Positions 1 to 5,799 of a stretch of 7,046 nucleotides of DNA are shown here, in pieces. The position numbers and the translations under genes are program-made. This stretch comes from Schlegelella_A sp036272325 (lineage in GTDB: Bacteria; Pseudomonadota; Gammaproteobacteria; Burkholderiales; Burkholderiaceae_C). The stretch's first letter is position 1. Every line of letters starts with the position of its first letter. Below the pieces are notes generated by a model, which searched no databases, had not been told where the DNA came from, and saw only the letters and a program-made list of their open reading frames with translations. The stretch lies in NCBI GenBank assembly GCA_036272325.1, contig DATAYY010000030.1, forward strand, positions 1-7,046, written 5' to 3'.

Positions 1-257
1 GCGAAGCGCAGGATCATCTCGCGCGCGTCGGCGTTGGCGACGACGCGCTTCAGGATGCCGTCGAGCACGAAGTACTGCTGCATCTCGTGCACGCCCTGCT
101 CGAGCAGGGTCTCGCCCTTTGCGCAGTCGACCACCTTCAGATGCGGCTCGAGCTCGGCGCGCTCGTCGTCAAGCATCTCCTTCAGGACGATGTTGTGCAA
201 TAGCTGGGCGCGGATGACGCTGCGCTCAGGATGGCTTTCGAGGGGGATCGCTGGCAT
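1..257 (-). CDS. Crp/Fnr-family transcriptional regulator, N-terminal part (cut by window edge)
   Basis: Only the first 85 codons are in the window; the rest lies beyond base 1. The translated start, MPAIPLESHPERSVIRAQLL, is followed by the cyclic-nucleotide-binding-type beta-roll signature: a KGETLLEQG stretch at about residues 48-55, then QQYFVLDGILKRVV at about 60-73. These match the effector domain of Crp/Fnr regulators; the DNA-binding helix-turn-helix would lie in the missing C-terminal part. The visible part has a single cysteine (Cys45) and no N-terminal cysteine cluster, so it is not a classical 4Fe-4S FNR. The ATG at 257 is the only plausible start nearby; no ATG, GTG or TTG occurs in frame in the sixty or so bases upstream, and no clear Shine-Dalgarno sequence precedes it. 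It is divergent from the oxalate operon and shares with it a gap containing an FNR-type palindrome. It is therefore a likely local regulator, perhaps autoregulated. The family call is solid; the effector is unknown. Confidence 0.82.
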   Translation of the reverse strand, partial: MPAIPLESHPERSVIRAQLLHNIVLKEMLDDERAELEPHLKVVDCAKGETLLEQGVHEMQQYFVLDGILKRVVANADAREMILRF

Positions 258-304
258 GCGGTGGGCGGTAACGCACGACGACGCCGTGCGCTCAAACTGG
301 AAAA

Positions 305-320
305 GTTGACCCGGGTCAAC
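305..320. promoter_or_regulatory. Perfect 16-bp palindrome, FNR/FixK-type operator
   Basis: The sequence GTTGACCCGGGTCAAC is its own reverse complement over all 16 bases and contains TTGAC-N4-GTCAA, the half-site and spacing of FNR/FixK-class operators (TTGAT-N4-ATCAA and variants). It lies between a divergent Crp/Fnr-family gene and oxc, with its centre about 55 bp from the regulator start and 140 bp from the oxc start. Its centre is about 42 bp upstream of the start point predicted from the -10 box at 343-348, the spacing of a class II activated promoter. On the minus strand it supplies a TTGACC that could act as a -35 for the regulator gene, which would allow autoregulation. The palindrome is directly visible; the identity of the binding protein is inferred. 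Confidence 0.75.
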
Positions 321-342
321 GGTGCCGGAAGGGCGAATTTCC

Positions 343-348
343 TATCAT
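343..348 (+). promoter_or_regulatory. Predicted -10 box of the oxalate operon promoter
   Basis: TATCAT matches five of six bases of the sigma-70 -10 consensus and sits in a short AT-rich island (335-350) within otherwise GC-rich DNA. Transcription would begin near 354-355. The hexamer 17 bp upstream (about 320-325, CGGTGC) is a poor -35, as expected for a promoter that depends on an activator bound at the adjacent palindrome. No experimental start site is known. Confidence 0.5.
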
Positions 349-366
349 AAGTCCCGGCCCGGCCGC

Positions 367-390
367 CTCCCGGAGGCGCACCTCCGGGGG
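367..390 (+). other. GC-rich hairpin in the 5' leader of the oxalate operon
   Basis: CCCGGAGG (369-376) and CCTCCGGG (381-388) are perfect inverted repeats around a four-base CGCA loop. The stem extends by one T-G wobble and one C-G pair to ten pairs (367-376 with 381-390). There is no T-run after it, so it is not a standard intrinsic terminator. It lies in the predicted untranslated leader, about 60 bases before the oxc start. Its arms contain GGAGG and CCTCC, which resemble a Shine-Dalgarno and an anti-Shine-Dalgarno sequence. Its function is unknown. Confidence 0.5.
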
Positions 391-441
391 TCCTGCCGGC
401 GCGCGAACCAGTTCTGCCCGCAACGGCTCACGTTTTCTCCT

Positions 442-447
442 AGGAGA
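442..447 (+). promoter_or_regulatory. Ribosome binding site of oxc
   Basis: AGGAGA lies five bases before the ATG at 453, which fixes that start over the out-of-frame ATG at 449. It forms the right half of a 12-bp palindrome, TCTCCTAGGAGA (436-447). Confidence 0.8.
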
Positions 448-452
448 CATGC

Positions 453-2222
453 ATGTCCGCAGTCCTCAAGCCGGGCGCCGCCTCGACCGATGAAACGCCG
501 AGCAGCGGCGGAGCCGACGTGCAGGCCGAACAGACGATCGACGGCTTTCACCTCGTCATCGAGGCGCTGAAGCTGAACGGCATCGACACCGTCTTCGGCC
601 TGCCCGGGATTCCGATCACCGACCTGACCAGAAAGATGCAGACCGAGGGGCTGCGCGTCATCTCGTTCCGGCACGAGCAGCACGCCGGCAACGCCGCCGC
701 CGCGGCGGGCTTTCTGACCGGAACGCCCGGCATCTGCCTGACCGTGTCGGCGCCGGGCTTCCTCAACGGCCTGACCGCGCTCGCGAACGCGACCACGAAC
801 TGCTTCCCGATGATCCTGATCAGCGGCTCGAGCGAGCGCGAGATCGTCGACCTGCAGCAGGGCGACTACGAGGAGATGGACCAGCTCGCGATCGCTCGGC
901 CCCTGTGCAAGGCCGCCTACCGGGTGCTGCACGCGGAAGACATCGGCATCGGCATCGCGCGCGCGATCCGCTCGGCCGTTTCGGGGCGCCCCGGCGGCGT
1001 CTACCTCGACTTCCCCGCCAAGCTGTTCGCGCAGGCGATCGACGCCGCCGCCGGCCGGCGCTCGCTGGTGAAGGTCGTCGATCCGGCGCCGCGCCAGCTG
1101 CCCGCGCCCGATGCGGTCGAGCGCGCACTCGATCTGCTGAAGAGCGCCAAGCGCCCGCTCATCATTCTCGGCAAGGGCGCCGCGTACGCTCGCGCCGACA
1201 GCGAGATCCGCGCCCTGATCGAGAAGACCGGCATCCCGTACCTGCCGATGTCGATGGCCAAGGGCCTGCTGCCCGACACGCATGCGCAATCGGCGTCGGC
1301 GACGCGCTCGTACGTGCTTGCCGAAGCCGACGTCGTGATGTTGATCGGGGCGCGCCTCAACTGGCTGCTCTCGCACGGCAAGGGCAAGACCTGGGGCGGC
1401 GCGAACGCGTTCGAGCGCAAGTTCATCCAGATCGACATCTCGCCGACCGAGATGGACAGCAACGTTCCGATCGCCGCGCCGCTGGTCGGCGACATCGGCT
1501 CGTGCGTCGAGGCGCTCGTGAATGGCATCGGCACGAAGTGGGCCAAGCCTCCGGCGGAATGGACCGACGCAATCCTCGAGCGCAAGGACAAGAACCTCGC
1601 CAAGATGGCCGAGACGCTGGCGAAGAATCCCGCGCCGATGAGCTTCCAGAGCGCGCTCAACGTCCTCCGCGACGTCGTCAAGGCGAACCCCGAGGTGACA
1701 GTCGTCAACGAAGGCGCCAACACGCTCGACTTCGCGCGCTCGATCGTCGACATGTACGAGCCGAGGAAGCGCCTCGACGTCGGCACCTGGGGAATCATGG
1801 GCATCGGCATGGGCTTCGCGGTCGCCGCGGCGGTGACGACCGGCAAGCCCGTGATCGCGATCGAAGGCGACAGCGCGTTCGGCTTCTCGGGCATGGAAGT
1901 CGAGACGATCTGTCGCTACGGCTTGCCGGTGTGCGTCGTCGTCTTCAACAACAACGGCGTCTACAAGGGCACCGACGCCAACCCGCGCGGCGGCGACGTC
2001 GCGCCGACGGTGTTCGTCAAGGACGCGCGCTACGAGATGATGATGGAAGCGTTCGGCGGCGTCGGCGTCTATGCGACGACGCCCGACGCGCTGAGGAAGG
2101 GCCTGAATGACGCGCTCGCGTCGGGCAAGCCGACCCTCATCAACGCCGTCATCGACGAGACCGCGGGCACCGAGAGCGGGCGCATCACGAGCCTCAACCC
2201 GACCGTCGCGAAGAAGAAGTGA
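453..2222 (+). CDS. oxc: Oxalyl-CoA decarboxylase
   Basis: A cytoplasmic thiamine-diphosphate enzyme converting oxalyl-CoA to formyl-CoA and CO2, the carbon-releasing step of oxalate breakdown. The 589 residues show the three-domain ThDP plan: an N-terminal pyrimidine-binding domain with the cofactor-activating Glu75 in RHEQHAG, a middle domain at about 210-370, and a C-terminal pyrophosphate-binding domain with the GDS motif at 472-474 and the asparagine run at 499-501. From memory of the Oxalobacter formigenes enzyme, Glu56, Tyr120, Tyr483, Ser553 and Arg555 correspond to Glu75, Tyr139 (QQGDYEE), Tyr504 (GVYKG), Ser575 and Arg577 (ESGRI) here, so the active site looks complete. The N-terminus is about 19 residues longer than that enzyme and rich in Ala, Ser and Gly, probably a disordered tail. 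The start is set by a strong ribosome binding site. It is the first gene of the operon; frc follows after 34 bases. Confidence 0.97.
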   Translation: MSAVLKPGAASTDETPSSGGADVQAEQTIDGFHLVIEALKLNGIDTVFGLPGIPITDLTRKMQTEGLRVISFRHEQHAGNAAAAAGFLTGTPGICLTVSAPGFLNGLTALANATTNCFPMILISGSSEREIVDLQQGDYEEMDQLAIARPLCKAAYRVLHAEDIGIGIARAIRSAVSGRPGGVYLDFPAKLFAQAIDAAAGRRSLVKVVDPAPRQLPAPDAVERALDLLKSAKRPLIILGKGAAYARADSEIRALIEKTGIPYLPMSMAKGLLPDTHAQSASATRSYVLAEADVVMLIGARLNWLLSHGKGKTWGGANAFERKFIQIDISPTEMDSNVPIAAPLVGDIGSCVEALVNGIGTKWAKPPAEWTDAILERKDKNLAKMAETLAKNPAPMSFQSALNVLRDVVKANPEVTVVNEGANTLDFARSIVDMYEPRKRLDVGTWGIMGIGMGFAVAAAVTTGKPVIAIEGDSAFGFSGMEVETICRYGLPVCVVVFNNNGVYKGTDANPRGGDVAPTVFVKDARYEMMMEAFGGVGVYATTPDALRKGLNDALASGKPTLINAVIDETAGTESGRITSLNPTVAKKK

Positions 2223-2256
2223 CGCGACTCCCCGAACGATCCAGCAGGAACAACAG

Positions 2257-3504
2257 ATGAGCAAAGCACTTGACGGGGTTCGCATCCTCGACTTCACGCA
2301 CGTCCAGTCGGGGCCGACCTGCACCCAGCTGCTGGCGTGGCTGGGCGCCGACGTGATCAAGGTGGAAAAGGCGGGCGAGGGCGACGCCACGCGCGGCCAG
2401 CTGCGCGACATCCCGGATGTCGACAGCCTCTACTTCACGATGCTCAACCACAACAAGCGCTCGATCACGGTCAACACCAAGGATCCCAAGGGCAAGGAAG
2501 TGGTCGACCGGCTGATCAAGTCGTGCGACGTGCTGGTCGAGAACTTCGCCCCCGGCGCGCTCGACCGCATGGGCTTCACGTGGGAGCACGTCCACAAGCT
2601 CAACCCGCGCATGATCGTCGCCTCGGTGAAGGGCTTCGGCCCCGGGCCCTACGAGGACTGCAAGGTCTACGAGAACGTCGCCCAGTGCGCCGGCGGCGCT
2701 GCCTCGACGACCGGCTTCGACGACGGGCCGCCGCTCGTCACCGGGGCGCAGATCGGCGACTCGGGAACCGGATTGCACCTCGCGCTCGGCATCGTCGCCG
2801 CGCTCTACCAGCGCAACACCACCGGCAAGGGCCAGAAGGTGCTCGCGGCGATGCAGGACGGTGTGTTGAACCTGTGCCGTGTCAAGCTGCGCGACCAGCA
2901 ACGGCTCGACCGCACCGGCGAGCTGAGCGAGTACCCCCAGTTCCCCGACGTCGCCTTCGGCGAGGCGGTGCCGCGCGCCGGCAACGCCTCGGGCGGCGGC
3001 CAGCCGGGCTGGATCCTGAAGTGCAAGGGCTGGCAGAACGACCCCAACGCGTACATCTACTTCATCACCCAGGCGCCGGTCTGGAGCGCGATCTGCAAGG
3101 TGATCGGCGAAGAGGGCTGGATCACCGATCCGAACTACGCGACGCCGAAGGCGCGGTTGCCGCACCTGAAATCGATCTTCTCGCGGATCGAGGAATGGAC
3201 GATGACGAAGACCAAGTTCGAGGCGATGGACCTCCTCAACAAGTTCGACATCCCGTGCGGGCCGATCCTGTCGATGAAGGAGATCGCCGAGGAGCCGTCG
3301 CTGCGCGCGACCGGAACCGTGGTCGAGGTCGACCATCCCAAGCGCGGCAAATACCTCACCGTCGGCAACCCGATCAAGCTCTCGGACAGCGCGACCGAAG
3401 TCAAGCGCTCGCCCCTTCTCGGCGAGCACACCGACGAAGTGCTGGCCGAGCTCGGCTACTCGGCGAGCGACCTGGGCGCGCTGCGCGAGGCGAAGATCAT
3501 CTGA
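2257..3504 (+). CDS. frc: Formyl-CoA:oxalate CoA-transferase (YfdW-like)
   Basis: A class III (CaiB/BaiF family) CoA-transferase that moves CoA from formyl-CoA to oxalate, giving oxalyl-CoA for Oxc and releasing formate. The 415 residues begin MSKALDGVRILDFTHVQSGP, with Gln17 of the active site, and carry the nucleophile Asp168 in the GDS motif (Asp169 in the Oxalobacter enzyme). The glycine loop lies at 245-249 but reads SGGGQ instead of GGGGQ. Position 48 is Gln, as in Escherichia coli YfdW, not Trp as in Oxalobacter Frc. The length (YfdW about 416, Oxalobacter 428) and a 13-residue gap before the glycine loop also point to the YfdW type. The frame is open for 50 further codons upstream, but those overlap the end of oxc. 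The ATG at 2257, preceded by AGGAA at 2246-2250, is the family start. Confidence 0.96.
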   Translation: MSKALDGVRILDFTHVQSGPTCTQLLAWLGADVIKVEKAGEGDATRGQLRDIPDVDSLYFTMLNHNKRSITVNTKDPKGKEVVDRLIKSCDVLVENFAPGALDRMGFTWEHVHKLNPRMIVASVKGFGPGPYEDCKVYENVAQCAGGAASTTGFDDGPPLVTGAQIGDSGTGLHLALGIVAALYQRNTTGKGQKVLAAMQDGVLNLCRVKLRDQQRLDRTGELSEYPQFPDVAFGEAVPRAGNASGGGQPGWILKCKGWQNDPNAYIYFITQAPVWSAICKVIGEEGWITDPNYATPKARLPHLKSIFSRIEEWTMTKTKFEAMDLLNKFDIPCGPILSMKEIAEEPSLRATGTVVEVDHPKRGKYLTVGNPIKLSDSATEVKRSPLLGEHTDEVLAELGYSASDLGALREAKII

Positions 3505-3548
3505 CGCGGCCGCGTTCGCTCCCCGTTCCAGCATCACGAGACAACACC

Positions 3549-5681
3549 ATGAACAGAGACAAGGCCAAGGTTCGCCAACTGCTCGACGCGGTGCGCGCTT
3601 CGGGGCGTTCCTCGCTCACCGCGCCCGAGGGCAAGCAGGTCTGCGACGCGTATGGCATCGCGGTCCCAGGCGAGGGCGTCGCGGCGAGCGCTGCCGAGGC
3701 GGCCAAGCTCGCGTCGACGATGGGCTTTCCGGTCGTGATGAAGATCGTTTCGCCCGACATCCTCCACAAGACCGAGGCCGGCGGCGTCGTCGTCGGCCTG
3801 AAGAGCGCGGACGAAGCGACGAAGGCGTACGACACCATCCTCACCAACGCCAGGAAGTACAAGGCCGACGCCAGGATCGACGGCGTCCAGGTGCAGCAGA
3901 TGCTGAAGGGTGGCCAGGAGGTGATCGTCGGCGCGGTCAGCGACGGCAGCTTCGGCAAGCTCGTCGCGTTCGGCCTCGGCGGCGTCCTCGTCGAGGTGCT
4001 GAAGGACGTCACCTTCCGCCTTGCACCGGCGACCAAGGCCGACGCGCTCTCGATGCTCGACGGCATTCAGGCGGCCGAGATGCTGAAGGGCGTTCGCGGC
4101 GGCGAGGCGGTGAACCGCGACGCGCTCGCCGCGCTCATCGTCGGTGTCAGCGAGCTGGTCAGCGACTTTCCCGAGATCTCGGAGATGGACCTGAACCCGG
4201 TCTTCGCGACCAAGGAAGGCGCGGTCGCCGCCGACGTTCGCATCGTCGTCGACTTCCACCAGAAGCCGGCACGCTTTCGCCCGGCCGAAGCCGACGTCGT
4301 CACCTCGATGAAGCGCGTCATGCAGCCGAAGGCGGTCGCGGTGATCGGCGCCTCCGACGAGACCGGCAAGATCGGCAACTCGGTGATGAAGAACCTGATC
4401 AACGGCGGCTACAAGGGGCAGATCTATCCGATCCACCCGAAGGCGGCCGAGATCATGGGCCACAAGGCCTACAAGAGCGTCAAGGACGTCCCCGGCGAGA
4501 TCGACACGGCGGTGTTCGCGATACCCGCCAAGCTCGTCGCCGGCGCGCTCACCGAATGCGGCGAGAAAAAGATCGCCGGCGCCGTGCTCATTCCGTCGGG
4601 CTTCGCCGAGACCGGCAACCACGAAGGGCAGGCCGAGCTGGTCGAAATCGGCCGCAAGTACAACATCCGGCTGATGGGGCCGAACATCTACGGCTTCTAC
4701 TACACGCCGGCCAACCTCTGCGCGACGTTCTGCACCGCCTACGACGTCAAGGGCTCGACGGCGCTGTCGTCGCAGTCGGGCGGCATCGGCATGGCGATCA
4801 TCGGCTTCTCGCGCTCGGCCAAGATGGGCGTCTCGGCGATCGTCGGCCTCGGCAACAAGAGCGACATCGACGAGGACGACCTGCTGCTCTTCTTCGAGCA
4901 GGACGACAACACCAAGGTGATCGCCCAGCACTGCGAGGACCTCAAGGACGGCCGCGCGTTCGCCGAGGTGGCCAAGCGCGTCTCCAAGAAGAAGCCCGTG
5001 ATCGTGCTCAAGGCCGGCCGCACCTCGGCGGGCGCGGCGGCGGCCAGCTCGCACACCGGCGCGCTCGCAGGCAACGACAAGATCTACGACGACGTCTTGC
5101 GCCAGTCGGGCGTGATCCGCGCCAAGTCGCTGCGCGACCTGCTCGACTTCGCGCGCGGCGTGCCGATCCTGCCCACGCCCAAGGGCGAGAACGTCGTCAT
5201 CATCACTGGCGCCGGGGGCTCGGGGGTGCTGCTCTCGGACGCCTGTGTCGAGAACGGCCTGAAGCTGCTCAAGCCCATGCCCGCGGACCTCGACGCCGCC
5301 TTCCGAAAGTTCATTCCGCCCTTCGGCGCCGCCGGCAATCCGGTCGACATCACCGGCGGCGAGCCGCCGATCACCTACATGAACACGGTGCGCCTGGGTC
5401 TGGAAGACGCACGCATCCACGCGCTCATCCTCGGCTACTGGCACACGATCGTGACGCCGCCGATGGTGTTCGCGCGAAACATGGTGCAGGTGGTCGACGA
5501 GATGCGCGCCAAGGGCATCGTCAAGCCGATCGTGGCATCGCTCGCCGGCGACGTCGAGGTCGAGGAAGCCGCGCAGTACCTCTACGAGCACGGCATCCCG
5601 GCGTACGCCTACTCGACCGAGATCCCGGTCGCCGTCCTCGGTGCCAAGTACCAGTGGGCACGCGGCGCCGGTCTGCTGTAG
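3549..5681 (+). CDS. NDP-forming acyl-CoA synthetase (acetate--CoA ligase, ADP-forming, family), beta-alpha fusion
   Basis: A 710-residue protein of the succinyl-CoA-synthetase superfamily, interconverting acid + CoA + ATP with acyl-CoA + ADP + phosphate. Domains in order: an ATP-grasp (beta) domain at about 10-235 with DILHKTEAGGV, whose His73 matches the family's beta-side phospho-acceptor histidine; a Rossmann CoA-binding domain at about 252-385, starting near KAVAVIGAS; and a ligase-CoA region at about 400-700 with SSHTGALAG, whose His502 is the expected phosphohistidine. SGFAE (350-354) resembles the segment holding the glutamate that faces that histidine. GPNIYG (377-382) replaces the usual GPNC-type turn. 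The substrate cannot be read from sequence. The operon position, 44 bases after frc, suggests formate, oxalate or a related small acid. The ATG at 3549 has only a weak ribosome binding site (GAGA, 3538-3541). Family call firm; specific role open. Confidence 0.9.
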   Translation: MNRDKAKVRQLLDAVRASGRSSLTAPEGKQVCDAYGIAVPGEGVAASAAEAAKLASTMGFPVVMKIVSPDILHKTEAGGVVVGLKSADEATKAYDTILTNARKYKADARIDGVQVQQMLKGGQEVIVGAVSDGSFGKLVAFGLGGVLVEVLKDVTFRLAPATKADALSMLDGIQAAEMLKGVRGGEAVNRDALAALIVGVSELVSDFPEISEMDLNPVFATKEGAVAADVRIVVDFHQKPARFRPAEADVVTSMKRVMQPKAVAVIGASDETGKIGNSVMKNLINGGYKGQIYPIHPKAAEIMGHKAYKSVKDVPGEIDTAVFAIPAKLVAGALTECGEKKIAGAVLIPSGFAETGNHEGQAELVEIGRKYNIRLMGPNIYGFYYTPANLCATFCTAYDVKGSTALSSQSGGIGMAIIGFSRSAKMGVSAIVGLGNKSDIDEDDLLLFFEQDDNTKVIAQHCEDLKDGRAFAEVAKRVSKKKPVIVLKAGRTSAGAAAASSHTGALAGNDKIYDDVLRQSGVIRAKSLRDLLDFARGVPILPTPKGENVVIITGAGGSGVLLSDACVENGLKLLKPMPADLDAAFRKFIPPFGAAGNPVDITGGEPPITYMNTVRLGLEDARIHALILGYWHTIVTPPMVFARNMVQVVDEMRAKGIVKPIVASLAGDVEVEEAAQYLYEHGIPAYAYSTEIPVAVLGAKYQWARGAGLL

Positions 5682-5759
5682 CTCGCTCCTGGCCGGCCAT
5701 CAGCGATCGCTGATGGTCAGCCAAGAAACTTCTGACTGGCGCTGATGGAGCAAGCGAGC
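5681..5759 (+). repeat. Nested inverted repeats in the gap after the synthetase gene
   Basis: GCTCGCT at 5681-5687 is complementary to AGCGAGC at 5753-5759 and would close a large stem. Inside lie a perfect 20-bp palindrome (5697-5716) and a second arm pair, GTCAG (5716-5720) with CTGAC (5732-5736). CGCTGATGG, the right half of the palindrome, recurs exactly at 5740-5748. The left half can therefore pair with either copy, giving two exclusive folds. An AAAAA run follows at 5760-5764. On the plus strand no T-run is present, so a standard terminator is not supported. It could be a leader structure for the following small gene, a transcript end that protects the operon mRNA, or an operator region. 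Confidence 0.55.
5697..5716. promoter_or_regulatory. Perfect 20-bp palindrome, possible operator or RNA hairpin
   Basis: CCATCAGCGATCGCTGATGG is fully self-complementary. As RNA it folds to an eight-pair stem with a GATC loop. As DNA it contains TCA-N8-TGA, which fits the loose TNA-N7/8-TNA pattern described for CbbR-type LysR regulators. A second match, TGA-N7-TGA, lies at 5733-5745. The pattern is degenerate, and one match in a gap of this size is expected by chance, so the link to the downstream LysR gene is only suggestive. Confidence 0.45.
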
Positions 5760-5788
5760 AAAAATGGTTCGTCGCAACCCGACCGGCC

Positions 5789-5794
5789 AGGAGA
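5789..5794 (+). promoter_or_regulatory. Ribosome binding site of the 83-residue protein gene
   Basis: AGGAGA lies five bases before the ATG at 5800. It decides for that start over the in-frame ATG at 5764, which has only a poly-A stretch before it. Confidence 0.7.
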
Positions 5795-5799
5795 CTCGC

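Noticed and set aside
34..309. 91-codon plus-strand frame at the left end
   Set aside because: Ser/Arg/Cys-rich shadow opposite the Crp/Fnr gene, which has a recognisable domain.
436..447. 12-bp palindrome TCTCCTAGGAGA covering the oxc ribosome binding site
   Set aside because: It has no loop, so it cannot fold as a stable local hairpin that hides the site; most likely a by-product of the Shine-Dalgarno sequence.
449..451. ATG four bases before the chosen oxc start
   Set aside because: Out of frame with Oxc and too close to the ribosome binding site.
322..570. Possible 82-codon leader peptide gene before oxc
   Set aside because: It uses a GTG start without ribosome binding site, runs into oxc in another frame and has an Arg/Pro-rich composition without conserved features.
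345..2411. 688-codon open frame on the minus strand across oxc
   Set aside because: It is a shadow of oxc: the product is a run of Arg, Asp, Val, Ala and His with no family motif, as expected from GC-rich third positions read antisense. The plus-strand frame is a clear Oxc.
2337..3548. N-terminal extension of the synthetase frame through frc
   Set aside because: The frame is open by chance; the translation is Arg- and Gly-rich and the real protein begins at the ATG at 3549, where the family's ATP-grasp domain starts.
3534..5591. 685-codon open frame on the minus strand across the synthetase gene
   Set aside because: Same biased composition with no recognisable domain, while the plus-strand frame has all expected motifs.
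5697..5716. Intrinsic terminator at the 20-bp palindrome
   Set aside because: No T-run follows on the plus strand, and no gene reads leftwards into it to use a minus-strand terminator.
5764..5799. Upstream in-frame ATG of the small protein (95 residues)
   Set aside because: No ribosome binding site before it, whereas AGGAGA is placed correctly for the ATG at 5800.
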